Shown: positions 45,901 to 53,891, counted from the first letter of the stretch. The stretch is DNA of 64,000 bases from Acidobacteriota bacterium (GCA_029263395.1 JAJCXO010000034.1:1-64000), one strand, 5' to 3'. Numbers and translations: made by a program. The notes: generated by a model not told the origin, from the sequence alone.

Positions 45901-48051
45901 GACCCGTGTCCTGGCCAACAACCCGGCCATGGCAGCGGCTTCGGCGTTGCGGGTCTGGGATTTGACAATCGTGACCTGGCAATCAACCCGCCGTCCAAAA
46001 GAGAGGTCTTCCCCAAACTGCTCGAGAAGAGCCCGACCTGCGGCGAAGAGCCCGGTGCGCCAGCAGCGCCGTGTCCCGAAGCCGTCTCGGCGGACGACCC
46101 CGGCACCTTCGTAGTCAACTACCGTAACGAACCTCTCGCTCTGCGCACCAGGGATCCCTCCACCGGTCTGCAGGCGGTAGGTGATGCCGGTGACCTGGCA
46201 ATGGCGTTTGCCTCCATCAAACGCAAAGACCTAGACCTCAACACCCAACCGACGTTCTATCCGCCTTTGACCGACAACGTTGGCATCTACGATCCCTACA
46301 CGCCGCTCATCCAGGGCTTCGAGCATGACCGGATCCAGATCCGCACCTTGGTCGGCGCTCACGAGGAAGGTCACAACTTGAGCGTCAACGGCATGAAGTG
46401 GCTATTCGAACCCTCCTACAAGGACTCAGGGTTCCGCAACTCCCAGATGCAAGGCCTCTCAGAGCACTTCGAGCTCGAGATTCCACAGCTGGTCAAGAAC
46501 CCTCTGGGTAATGCCGTCGACTATCTTTATGCCGCCGGCTCGGCAACCGACGACTTGTGGAACGGTATCTGGGGCCTGTTTAGAGTTTTCCGGAGTAACA
46601 GTGCGGACTTGCTGAGGTTGCCCAACAATCCCAATGGCGGCCGCGAAGTCGCACCTGGGCAGATCGGACAGTTTGATGGAGTCTGTCCGAACTACGCGCC
46701 CAAGCGAGGTTTCAAAGTGACGGCGACGACAGCGCAACAGCTGCTCGGCGGCCCGCTGACATACAACACCCGCGAGCCACTCGAGGATCCAACCGCGATC
46801 ATCTATGTGCGCGCCAACGATGTCGACTCCTCCGGTCGGCTCAAACCGGGTTTGGAGGTTGAACCCTTGGTGCTGCGCGCCAATGCCGGCGACTGCATCA
46901 GCGTCCAGCTATACAACGCCATCGACAAGGAGTTGGGCTGGCCACACGATCTCGATGGCTGGAACACTTTGCCGATGATCGTCGAGGACTACAACAACAA
47001 CGACATTCATCCATCATTGAAGGTCGGCCTCCATCCGCAGTTGGTGCACTACGACGTCAGTCGCTCGGATGGCAACACTGTCGGCCGCAACAAGGACCAG
47101 ACCATCGATCCTGGCCAAACCATCACTTATCAGTGGTACGCCGGTGACGTTTACGTCAATGACCAGGGTCTCGTCGAGAGCACCCCGATCGAGTTCGGCG
47201 CCACCAACCTGATCCCGGCAGATCGCATCAAGCAACCTTCGAAGGGCGCCATCGGCGCTTTGATCATCGAGCCGCAGGGAGCAACTTGGACGGAAGACGC
47301 CGACTTGGCGAACTGCGGCCAACCGGACCAGCCCAGATGCTCGCGGGCGGCAGCCACGATACGCACGGGATATACCGATCATTTCCGGGAGTTCGTGCTG
47401 CTCTTCCAGGATGATCTCAACCTGCGCTGCAACAGTTGCGGCGACTACGACGCGGACGACCCCAATGCCACTCCGAATACCGCCGAGGCGGAAGATCCGG
47501 AAGACTCGGGTCAGAAAGGACTCAACTACCGGACCGAGCCGATGTGGCTACGCCTGGGTTTTGCACCCAACAAGCCGCTGTCACAGACCAAAGACGAGAT
47601 CTTCACCAACGCGGTCTCCAACAGCCAAATTGGTGGCGACCCAGAGACGCCGATCTTCTATGCCAAGAAGGGCGACAAGGTACGCTTCCGGGTCCTCGAG
47701 CCCGGCGGTCATGCCCGCAATCACGTGTTCAATGTCCATGGGCACGTCTGGCAGCAGGAGCCGTATGTGAGCAACGCTAGCTTCCCGCGCGGACCGGTGT
47801 CGATCGGGGACAACCCCCTGTCGCTGTGGGAAGGCGCCCGCATGGGCCATGGTCCGACCAACCACTTCGACGCCGTGTTGGAGAACGGTGCCGGTGGCGC
47901 CTTTGGAATCGAAGGCGACTACCTCTATCGAGACCAGTCGTCCTTCCTCTTCGATGGCGGGCTGTGGGGCCTGATGCGGGTTCAGGACTATGACGACACC
48001 GTCGGACCCGTCATCGGACCTGATCCTGGAGAGATAACACCCCTCCCCTAA
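42928..48051 (+). CDS. Giant three-repeat multicopper-oxidase-like exported protein
   Basis: A 1707-aa protein; ATG at 42928 chosen because AGGAGG lies 7 bases upstream (a GTG six bases earlier also fits). Signal peptide ends near TNAQT. Three cupredoxin-type repeats begin with LRMNAGDC (~98), FRANSGDC (~750) and LRANAGDC (~1318) and end in WAMWRVHD, WGLFRVF and WGLMRVQ. Only repeat 1 has a full copper set: HHVHHLHAH (441-449) and HCHFYPHFAQGM (496-507). Other His clusters are at 789/791, 890/892/898, 1145/1149 and 1595-1606. Length and type recall MofA-like putative Mn(II) oxidases; the substrate is not proven. SCO copper chaperones follow in the same direction. Confidence 0.85.
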   Translation: MSRQWMKSVLLTLAAGGLFTLPAATNAQTCANVITADVVALDQVFHLNRRGACLPHGQMFALARDVVDLSSGQTCDQVGCGAGKVELRPDKRPRPLVLRMNAGDCLQVNFKNLINPIRSDVHKCPDCIDPVTGNLGNADEQPLTRHAGFHAIGMQLVGGITSDGSNVGKNASSLVPPNGTAQYTLYAEREGQHLLYSTAANTGGEGNGGQLPMGLFGSVNVEPRGAKWYRSQVSEADMALATTGTTALGQPLLNFEKINPTTGLPVFNMLCPFGATGCTANEIVHSDLTAIIRGPFDESYPDNKFTYPARDQSFREFTIIYHDELGAVQAFKQFDDPNLSFSLHSVRDAFAINYGSGGVGAEILANRLGLGPEANCTGCKYEEFFLSAWVVGDPAMVVDNPANSGTKATEAFFPDDPSNVYHSYLRDHTKMRILHAGPKEHHVHHLHAHQWLFTPDSDESAYLDSQAIGPGASFTLEMTYNGSGNRNQTVGDSIFHCHFYPHFAQGMWAMWRVHDVFEDGSRNLPDAEILAGTPSPAVVPIPELPMAPSPGATVTIVNGQVHINGVKALDWVPNPSIRLAKQNPGYPYFIPGLAGARPPHPPLDTIDDGGLPRHMLKPGGSTISVETRFDFTKEVLSAEGIALDENGIGVEQAAMAYHGSSREWRTYNTNGVLDKFTVNGLPPSPGAPYAEPCITDTGLATGTPRTYKAADIQLDVIFNKKGWHFPQQRMLALWDDVWPTFNGQRPPEPFFFRANSGDCISYQLTNLVPNIYEMDDFQVRTPTDILGQHIHLVKFDVTSSDGGANGFNYEDGTFSPDETRERIHAINLGGGLNGVELHAEPHPVFGAGPSIPQSPGGAFLGAQTTVQRWYADPVQNNAGNDRTLRTVFTHDHFGPSTHQQTGLYAGLVVEPKGSRWRDPETGIYFGEGREDGGPTSWRADILTEDTDESYREFLLEYADFQLAYETGSQNGLTEGRGPTFPNEWECHTGSTDPCPGQQPGHGSGFGVAGLGFDNRDLAINPPSKREVFPKLLEKSPTCGEEPGAPAAPCPEAVSADDPGTFVVNYRNEPLALRTRDPSTGLQAVGDAGDLAMAFASIKRKDLDLNTQPTFYPPLTDNVGIYDPYTPLIQGFEHDRIQIRTLVGAHEEGHNLSVNGMKWLFEPSYKDSGFRNSQMQGLSEHFELEIPQLVKNPLGNAVDYLYAAGSATDDLWNGIWGLFRVFRSNSADLLRLPNNPNGGREVAPGQIGQFDGVCPNYAPKRGFKVTATTAQQLLGGPLTYNTREPLEDPTAIIYVRANDVDSSGRLKPGLEVEPLVLRANAGDCISVQLYNAIDKELGWPHDLDGWNTLPMIVEDYNNNDIHPSLKVGLHPQLVHYDVSRSDGNTVGRNKDQTIDPGQTITYQWYAGDVYVNDQGLVESTPIEFGATNLIPADRIKQPSKGAIGALIIEPQGATWTEDADLANCGQPDQPRCSRAAATIRTGYTDHFREFVLLFQDDLNLRCNSCGDYDADDPNATPNTAEAEDPEDSGQKGLNYRTEPMWLRLGFAPNKPLSQTKDEIFTNAVSNSQIGGDPETPIFYAKKGDKVRFRVLEPGGHARNHVFNVHGHVWQQEPYVSNASFPRGPVSIGDNPLSLWEGARMGHGPTNHFDAVLENGAGGAFGIEGDYLYRDQSSFLFDGGLWGLMRVQDYDDTVGPVIGPDPGEITPLP

Positions 48052-48067
48052 AATTGGGTCGTGGTTA

Positions 48068-48094
48068 GGAGGGAGAGCGCCGAGCTCTCCCTCC
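48068..48094 (+). terminator. Strong hairpin after the multicopper-oxidase-like gene
   Basis: GGAGGGAGAGC and GCTCTCCCTCC form a perfect 11-bp stem with a 5-base loop, 16 bases after the stop. The following stretch is pyrimidine-rich rather than a pure T tract. Confidence 0.82.
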
Positions 48095-48134
48095 CTTTCC
48101 CTCTCTCTGCCTTGCTCTGTATTCCACTCGCCAG

Positions 48135-48182
48135 CTGGTCAACTGGCCGACTGGTCAACTGACCAACTGGTCAACTGACCAA
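48135..48182. repeat. Three-copy 16-bp tandem repeat with internal palindromes
   Basis: Units at 48135, 48151 and 48167 follow CTGGTCAACTGACCAA. Each contains GGTCA-AC-TGACC (or a one-base variant), a short inverted repeat. The array lies between the terminator and the PhoB-box-like array, ahead of the beta-propeller gene. Confidence 0.85.
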
Positions 48183-48205
48183 CCGATCGCCAGACCGTCC
48201 TCGAG

Positions 48206-48245
48206 CTGTCACTGAGCTGTCACCAGCCTGTCACTGAGCTGTCAT
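48206..48245 (+). promoter_or_regulatory. Four perfect 11-bp-spaced CTGTCAY boxes upstream of the beta-propeller gene
   Basis: CTGTCAC occurs at 48206, 48217 and 48228, and CTGTCAT at 48239, all on one helical face at exactly 11 bp. This is the geometry of the PhoB box (7-mer, 4-base gap, 7-mer). A -10-like GATACC follows at 48255. The start codon of the next gene is 65 bases downstream of the last box. Confidence 0.8.
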
Positions 48246-48309
48246 CTGCGATTCGATACCTTGTCGACAACAAGTTATCCAACGCCTGAAACCTAGCGAG
48301 CCAACGATC

Positions 48310-50325
48310 ATGAAGAACCCACGATATTCGTACCGAACTCTGTGCATCGCCTGGTGTGCCGCCGTTCTGATCACGGCACTCCCGACCACCGCCTCCACTT
48401 CGAGCACCGACAACGACTCGGCAAACGACCCATCGGCGAACCGCATGATCCACGAAGGCATCGGCGTCGAGCTCGAGATCGAACCGGTCACGGCACGTCC
48501 CAGCGCCGAAGGCGATCTGCGGGAGGGCGACACCGTCAATGTGCGCTTTCGGATCAGCGACACCAACACCCAGACCCCGCTCTCGGGTGTCTACCCGGCA
48601 GCCTGGATGGATCGTCGCACCGACGACGAAGGCGACGAACCGAAGTCTTGCCGAGATAAAGTCCAGGCCTTCATTGGCGGCAGCCTGTTCGCTCCCCCCG
48701 AGCTCGACCTCAACGTCTACTACGTGTTGGCGCTCAATAGCGATCCGACCATCTCGGTCGTCGACCCGCTGTTCGGATTCGGCACCACCAAGCTCCTCGA
48801 CATGATCTTCCTCGACAGCCCCGGCGAAGACTGGGTGCTGAGCGAAGACCAGATGACGCTCTACGTCTCCCTGCCCGATACCAACCAACTCGCTGTCACC
48901 TCGACCGCCTTGTGGGAAGTTGTCACCAACCTCGCCGTTGGCCCTCGCCCCTCGCGCCTGGCACTGCAGGCTGATGGGCGCTACCTCTGGGTCGGCTTCG
49001 ACGGACCGCGCGACGGCATCTCCGGCATCACGATCGTCGATACCGCCGGTCCTAGTGGGCCGCGAGTGGTCAAGAACATTCTGACCGGCCGCGGGCATCA
49101 CGAGATCGCCCTCTCCGACGACGATCGGGTGGCCTTCGTCACCAACCAGATGGATGGCACGCTCTCGGTGATCGATGTCGCAACCCTCGAGGTCGTCAAT
49201 ACGATCACGGTTGGCCGCGAGCCGGTTTCGGTCGCCTTCTCGCCGGTGGCTTCGGCGGCCTACGTCGTCAGCCGGGCCGACGGAGTCATCGTCGCTGTTG
49301 ACGCTCGAAGCCGCAAGGAGGTAGCACGCATCGAGACCGATTCCGGTCTCGGGCAGATTCGTTTTGCTCCCGGTGGCCAACTCGGCTTTGTCGTTAACAC
49401 CCAGTTCGACACCGTGCAAATCCTGGATGTCGCCAGCAACCGGATCATCCAGACCGCCGATGTCGAAGATGGCCCCGACCAGGTCACGTTCTCCGACCAC
49501 CTCGCCTATGTCCGCCATCAGGCCAGCGAAACCGTGCTGATGATTCCCCTCGAGCAAATCGGAACCGAAGGCGCGCCAGTGCCACTGATCGACTTCCCGG
49601 GCGGCCAAAAACCGTTTGGCCGCGGATCTCGCCCCAGTCCCGCCGATGGTATCGTGCAAGCGCCCGGCGCCACTGCGGTCCTGGTCGCCAACCCGGCCGA
49701 CAAAACCATTTACTTCTACAAAGAAGGTATGGCAGCGCCGATGGGCAATTTCCAGAACTACAACCGGCAGCCGCGGGCGGTCCTGGCCGTCGACCGCAGT
49801 CTCGAAGAACGGGAGCCGGGAAATTATGAAACCACCGCGACGTTGCGGCGTCCCGGAGTTTATGACCTAGCCTTCTTTCTCGACTCGCCACAGACCATTC
49901 ACTGCTTCGAGGTTGAGGTCAAGCCGAATCTCGCGCTCGAGGCGCAGCGCCAAAGCCTGAAGCCGATCAAAGTCCAGCCAATGATCGGCGACCGGGTCCT
50001 CGCCCGCGGCGATCGGGTCGACCTCACCGTCGGCGAGAAGATTGTCCTAGATTTTAAGCTCATGGATCCGGTGACCCGCGAACCACGGAGCGATTTGAGC
50101 GACGTCACCGTACTCACCTTTCGGTCACCGGGGCGAAACCAGCAGCGCCGAACGGCACGTCAGGTCGCATCCGGCGTCTACCGGATCGAGGTCGAGCCAA
50201 CCGAAGCCGGCGTCTACTACGCCTACGTCGAAAGTGACTCGGCACGCCTGACCTTCAACCGATCGACTCAAGTCATCCTGGTGGTTCGAGAGCAAGCCAC
50301 CGCGTCGATCGCTGCCGGCTCCTGA
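48310..50325 (+). CDS. Exported YncE-like beta-propeller protein
   Basis: A 671-aa protein with a signal sequence (LCIAWCAAVLITALPTTAS). The N-terminal ~120 residues look like a beta-sandwich (VELEIEPVTARP, GDTVNVRFRI). The middle has YVTN/YncE-type propeller blades: YVLALNSDPTISVVDP, VAFVTNQMDGTLSVIDVATL, AYVVSRADGVIVAVDAR and GFVVNTQFDTVQILDVAS. The end is Ig-like with TVGEKIVLDFKL. Such proteins bind partners or electron carriers outside the cytoplasm and commonly neighbour secreted oxidases. It has its own box-controlled promoter and starts the unit that continues into the SCO genes (55-base gap). Confidence 0.85.
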   Translation: MKNPRYSYRTLCIAWCAAVLITALPTTASTSSTDNDSANDPSANRMIHEGIGVELEIEPVTARPSAEGDLREGDTVNVRFRISDTNTQTPLSGVYPAAWMDRRTDDEGDEPKSCRDKVQAFIGGSLFAPPELDLNVYYVLALNSDPTISVVDPLFGFGTTKLLDMIFLDSPGEDWVLSEDQMTLYVSLPDTNQLAVTSTALWEVVTNLAVGPRPSRLALQADGRYLWVGFDGPRDGISGITIVDTAGPSGPRVVKNILTGRGHHEIALSDDDRVAFVTNQMDGTLSVIDVATLEVVNTITVGREPVSVAFSPVASAAYVVSRADGVIVAVDARSRKEVARIETDSGLGQIRFAPGGQLGFVVNTQFDTVQILDVASNRIIQTADVEDGPDQVTFSDHLAYVRHQASETVLMIPLEQIGTEGAPVPLIDFPGGQKPFGRGSRPSPADGIVQAPGATAVLVANPADKTIYFYKEGMAAPMGNFQNYNRQPRAVLAVDRSLEEREPGNYETTATLRRPGVYDLAFFLDSPQTIHCFEVEVKPNLALEAQRQSLKPIKVQPMIGDRVLARGDRVDLTVGEKIVLDFKLMDPVTREPRSDLSDVTVLTFRSPGRNQQRRTARQVASGVYRIEVEPTEAGVYYAYVESDSARLTFNRSTQVILVVREQATASIAAGS

Positions 50326-50380
50326 CCACCCTGTTGATCACCACGTCGATCACCCAGCCATGTTTTGTGAGGGTAACATC

Positions 50381-51046
50381 ATGACCACAACCAACCGAGC
50401 ACACGCTACCACTACCAAGCGCATGAGGGCGGTCGGACTCGCCATCTTGGCGCTGGCAGGAATTACCACTTCCGTGGCGGCCGACGACGGCCACGAGCAT
50501 CATCGCGCGATGCTGGCCCAACAACCCCAGGGTGCCCCCCATACCGAACATCTCGGAGCGATGACGATCCCGGACCCGGTGCTCTACGACCAGGACGGCC
50601 ACCAGGTGAATTTCTACTCCGATTTAGTCGCGGGACGCATTGTCGCGATGAACTTCATCTTCACCACCTGCACCACAATCTGTCCGCCGATGGGAGCCAA
50701 TTTCGGCAAGCTCCAAGAGCTCATGGGTGACCGCGTCGGCAAGGATTTCGAGATGATTTCGGTCAGCGTCGACCCCGCCGTCGACACCCCGCAAAGGCTC
50801 AATGCCTGGGCCGAAAAATTTGGACGGCGCCCCGGCTGGACGCTGGTCACCGGATCCAAAGTCGAAGTCGACAAACTGCTCAAGGCACTAAAGGTCTTCA
50901 ATGCCGACAAGACCGACCACTCCCCCATCGTGTTGTTGGGCGACGACTCCAGCAATCACTGGACCCGAACCTACGGGCTGGCGCCTCCGACCAAGCTCGC
51001 AGAGATGATCGACGACATGACCCAGACCGCGGGAGGCGCACAATGA
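50381..51046 (+). CDS. SCO1/SenC-family copper chaperone (copy 1)
   Basis: A 221-aa exported thioredoxin-fold protein; ATG at 50381 chosen over an earlier in-frame start. Signal region AVGLAILALAGITTSVAA, then a His-rich stretch (DDGHEHHRAML). The copper site CTTIC (Cys-x3-Cys) and the third ligand in TDHSPIVLL are intact, so it is a competent Cu-binding SCO protein. SCO proteins deliver copper to CuA of cytochrome oxidase or to other cuproenzymes; no oxidase subunit is nearby, so the multicopper-oxidase-like protein is the plausible client. Overlaps the next SCO gene by ATGA. Confidence 0.94.
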   Translation: MTTTNRAHATTTKRMRAVGLAILALAGITTSVAADDGHEHHRAMLAQQPQGAPHTEHLGAMTIPDPVLYDQDGHQVNFYSDLVAGRIVAMNFIFTTCTTICPPMGANFGKLQELMGDRVGKDFEMISVSVDPAVDTPQRLNAWAEKFGRRPGWTLVTGSKVEVDKLLKALKVFNADKTDHSPIVLLGDDSSNHWTRTYGLAPPTKLAEMIDDMTQTAGGAQ

Positions 51047-51654
51047 AACCCCACCACCTGATCCTGACCTTGTTCGTTTACCTTGGCATCGTATCCTCAG
51101 CGATCGCGGACGCCACACCGCAAGCCGACCCCAAGGTTGCTCTCGACTACTTCACCGACACTGTGCTCATCAACCAAGATGGTGAAGAGATGCGCTTGTA
51201 CAGTGATCTGCTCAAAGATCACACCGTGATCATCAGCGCGGTTTTTACCGACTGCCAAGGAGTCTGCCCCGTGACCATGGGCAACATGGTCAAGATTCAG
51301 AAGTGGCTCGGCCCACGGCTTGGCGACGACATCCTGCTGTTGTCATTTACCGTTGATCGGGAGACCGACACCCCGCCGGTGCTCAAACAGTACGCTCAGG
51401 ACTTCGGTGCCCAACCTGGTTGGCACTTCCTCACCGGCAGCCCCGAGAATCTCGACCTCGTGTTACGCCGACTCGGCCTGTGGGTCGAGAACAAAGAAGG
51501 CCACTCGTCGAACTTCCTGGTCGGCAATGTACCGACCGGATTGTGGAAGAAGGCTCACGGCATGGCGTCGGCCGACAAACTGATTGCCATCGTCAACAGT
51601 GTGCTCGAAGATCAGTTGGAGACCGAGTCCACCCAACCGTCGCCAAGCCGGTGA
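51043..51654 (+). CDS. SCO1/SenC-family copper chaperone (copy 2)
   Basis: A 203-aa exported SCO protein starting in the stop codon of copy 1. Signal peptide LILTLFVYLGIVSSAIA; copper motif CQGVC and His in EGHSSNFLV are present. It differs clearly from copy 1 outside the motifs, so the pair is not a fresh duplication. Two SCO proteins in tandem can act as a metallochaperone and a thiol reductase for the same client. It is followed 7 bases later by the cytochrome-binding-protein fusion, continuing the operon. Confidence 0.94.
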   Translation: MKPHHLILTLFVYLGIVSSAIADATPQADPKVALDYFTDTVLINQDGEEMRLYSDLLKDHTVIISAVFTDCQGVCPVTMGNMVKIQKWLGPRLGDDILLLSFTVDRETDTPPVLKQYAQDFGAQPGWHFLTGSPENLDLVLRRLGLWVENKEGHSSNFLVGNVPTGLWKKAHGMASADKLIAIVNSVLEDQLETESTQPSPSR

Positions 51655-51661
51655 GACGCTG

Positions 51662-53248
51662 ATGCAACCCTGGAGTGGACACGATCGCCGACGCCGTTGC
51701 CGTCCTCGTTGGGTGCTGATCCTCCTCGCTGGCCTGCCGGCCTTCCAACTCGCTGCCGAGCTGACGCCGTCGGAGGCCCGTGGCAAACAGATCTACCACG
51801 AAGGCTCCAGTCCGGCAGGAAGCGACATCACCGCAGTGATTGGCGATGCAGGCACGGAAGTTTCGGCAGCCATCATGCCCTGTGGCAGTTGTCATGGCGC
51901 CGACGGTCGGGGTCGCCCCGAGGGCGGCGTTTCACCCTCCGACCTCACCTGGCCAGCGCTGACCAAACCCTACCGCGTTGAGCGGGCAGACGGTCGGCAA
52001 CACCCACCCTACACCCAAAGGCTGCTGGTACGCGCCATCACCATGGGTTTAGACCCAGCGGGCAACTCGCTGCATGTCGCGATGCCGCGCTACCGTCTCA
52101 CTCACCAGGATGTCGGCGATCTCGTCGCCTACCTCAAGCGTCTCGACTCCGACCTCGACCCCGGCCTCACTGACACCTCGATCACCCTCGCCACCCAACT
52201 GCCTCGAGACGGCGCTTTGGAGTCTCTGGGCGGGGCGATCGAAGCCATCCTCCAAGCCTACTTCGACGACCTCAACCAACGCGGCGGGATCTATAGCCGA
52301 CAGATCGACCTGCGAGTGATGCCAGCCCCGGTGGCGGCCGAGGACCGCGTGTCCACCCTGAGGTCAGAGCTCCAGAGTGACGAGGTTTTCGCCCTCGTGG
52401 GGACCTTCCTACCTGGCGCCGAGCAGGAGATCACCGACTTGGTCGAAGACATGCGGGTGCCGCTCGTTGGTCCCTTTACCCAACATCCACAGCTTGGCTT
52501 CCCGCTCAATCCTTATGTCTTCTACCTGCTGCCCGGTCTCGAAGACCTCGGCCGAGCGATGGTAGGACACGCCACAGAAGAAGGTGCGGATCGCACCGCC
52601 GTCGTGGTCGATAGTCAGTCACGTTTCGAACCCGCCGCGGAGGCAATCCTCGACCGGCTCGCCGAACTCGATCGGGATGCCAATATCCAGAGCAACAATC
52701 TCAAGCTCGAGCTCAACGGGCTCGACCCAGCGCACCTCGGCGAGCGACCGGATCACATTTTCCTGCTCGCAAACGGCGAACAGCAGACCGCCTTCTTCCA
52801 GCAGGCGGCAGCTGCTAGCTGGTATCCGCGAGTCTTCCTACCCGGTTCACTGTTGGGAAGAGAAACCTTCGACGCCCCCGCCGGCTTCGACCAGCGAATC
52901 CACCTCGCCTTCCCAACTCTACCCGGCAACCAGGCCGCCGCTAGTACCGAAGCCTATCGCGATCTGGCGGTCCGTTATTCTCTACCCACTCGGCACGTCA
53001 CCGCCCAAATCGCGACCCTGGCGTCAGCACGAGTCTTGGTCGAAGGCCTCAAAAGATCTGGACGCGAGCTGAGTCGAAGACGACTGGTCGAGGCCCTCGA
53101 AGGCCTGTCCGAGTTCGACAACGGCCTCACCCCGCTGGTGAGCTACGGACCCAACCGAAGGGTCGGCGTCAATGGCACCTACATGCTGGCTCTCGACCTG
53201 ACTCGCCAGCGATTGATGTCTGCGAGCGGCTGGGTGGAATCCAACTGA
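51662..53248 (+). CDS. Cytochrome c fused to periplasmic amino-acid-type binding protein
   Basis: A 528-aa exported protein. After a basic N-terminus and hydrophobic segment (WVLILLAGLPAFQLAAE), residues about 35-160 form a monoheme cytochrome c (MPCGSCHGADGRGRPEGG, possible axial Met in AMPRYRLT). Residues about 175-520 form a type-I periplasmic-binding fold of the branched-chain amino-acid (Peripla_BP_6) class: GGAIEAILQAYFDDLNQRGG, VFALVGTFLPGAEQEITDL, ADRTAVVVDSQSRFEPAA and TAQIATLASARVLVEGLKRSG. No ABC permease or ATPase is adjacent, so import is unlikely. It may couple ligand sensing or binding to electron transfer in the copper-oxidase system. Confidence 0.87.
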   Translation: MQPWSGHDRRRRCRPRWVLILLAGLPAFQLAAELTPSEARGKQIYHEGSSPAGSDITAVIGDAGTEVSAAIMPCGSCHGADGRGRPEGGVSPSDLTWPALTKPYRVERADGRQHPPYTQRLLVRAITMGLDPAGNSLHVAMPRYRLTHQDVGDLVAYLKRLDSDLDPGLTDTSITLATQLPRDGALESLGGAIEAILQAYFDDLNQRGGIYSRQIDLRVMPAPVAAEDRVSTLRSELQSDEVFALVGTFLPGAEQEITDLVEDMRVPLVGPFTQHPQLGFPLNPYVFYLLPGLEDLGRAMVGHATEEGADRTAVVVDSQSRFEPAAEAILDRLAELDRDANIQSNNLKLELNGLDPAHLGERPDHIFLLANGEQQTAFFQQAAAASWYPRVFLPGSLLGRETFDAPAGFDQRIHLAFPTLPGNQAAASTEAYRDLAVRYSLPTRHVTAQIATLASARVLVEGLKRSGRELSRRRLVEALEGLSEFDNGLTPLVSYGPNRRVGVNGTYMLALDLTRQRLMSASGWVESN

Positions 53249-53333
53249 CCGATCGGAACACGAGCAGCTTGACCACTACAAGCAGCCTGCAGCCGGTCAC
53301 GGCACCGTGCGCGACCTCAGCTATCATGACGCT

Positions 53334-53843
53334 ATGCCGAACATCCAAACCCTCCACCGTCGCATTCTTGATCAACTCGGCGGCTTCGCCGAACTAGCAG
53401 CTGACGCGTCGACTCTCGAGCTCGGTCACGACTCAACCTCGAGCTGGAACATCGCCCAACACCTGGTCCATCTAGCCTTGGTCGACGTCAGCATCCTGAA
53501 AAGACTGGAACCGGGCGCAGAGAATGCCGAGAGTGCAACCGGAGGGCCAACGTTGATCGGTCGCTGTATGTTGGCCTTGGGTTACATCCCGCGGGGTCGT
53601 GGCAAAGCCCCTGCAATCTCCAATCCGCGGCAGCCCAACATCGCCGACATCGCTCCACAGATGACAGAGACGCGGCAACGCTTCGTCGAGCTCGAACCCG
53701 ACCTGCCTCGACTCGGAAGTGGTCCAGCCTTGGCCAAGCACTTTGCCTTCGGCCACCTCAACGGCACGCAATGGCTAAGATTCGTCGAGATCCATCATCA
53801 CCATCATGCCAAGATCATCCGCGAGATCCAACGCGCTGTCTGA
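53334..53843 (+). CDS. DinB-like four-helix protein
   Basis: A 169-aa protein (ATG at 53334 rather than the GTG at 53307). The first helix has STSSWNIAQHLVHLALVD, matching the DinB/DUF1569 superfamily, in which three His bind a metal; the others fit FAFGHLNGTQWLRFV and VEIHHHHHAKIIREI. Members serve as thiol transferases or are unknown. The run of five His near the C-terminus is natural here. The stop codon lies in the first unit of a short tandem repeat. Confidence 0.75.
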   Translation: MPNIQTLHRRILDQLGGFAELAADASTLELGHDSTSSWNIAQHLVHLALVDVSILKRLEPGAENAESATGGPTLIGRCMLALGYIPRGRGKAPAISNPRQPNIADIAPQMTETRQRFVELEPDLPRLGSGPALAKHFAFGHLNGTQWLRFVEIHHHHHAKIIREIQRAV

Positions 53844-53891
53844 CACAGCTAGACGGTCTGACACGCTAGACGGTCTGACACGCTAGACGAT
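53840..53891. repeat. Three-copy 17-18 bp tandem repeat between convergent genes
   Basis: Units at 53840, 53858 and 53875 follow CTGACACGCTAGACGGT. They begin at the stop of the DinB-like gene and end 24 bases before the menH-like stop. Confidence 0.85.

Noticed and set aside
48128-48195. Origin of replication or iteron cluster
   Set aside because: Iteron-like repeats are present, but there is no rep or dnaA gene, no A+T-rich segment and no DnaA box nearby.
48220-49659. 479-codon minus-strand frame opposite the beta-propeller gene
   Set aside because: Antisense shadow that would also cover the PhoB-like boxes; the plus-strand product has clear propeller blades and a signal peptide.
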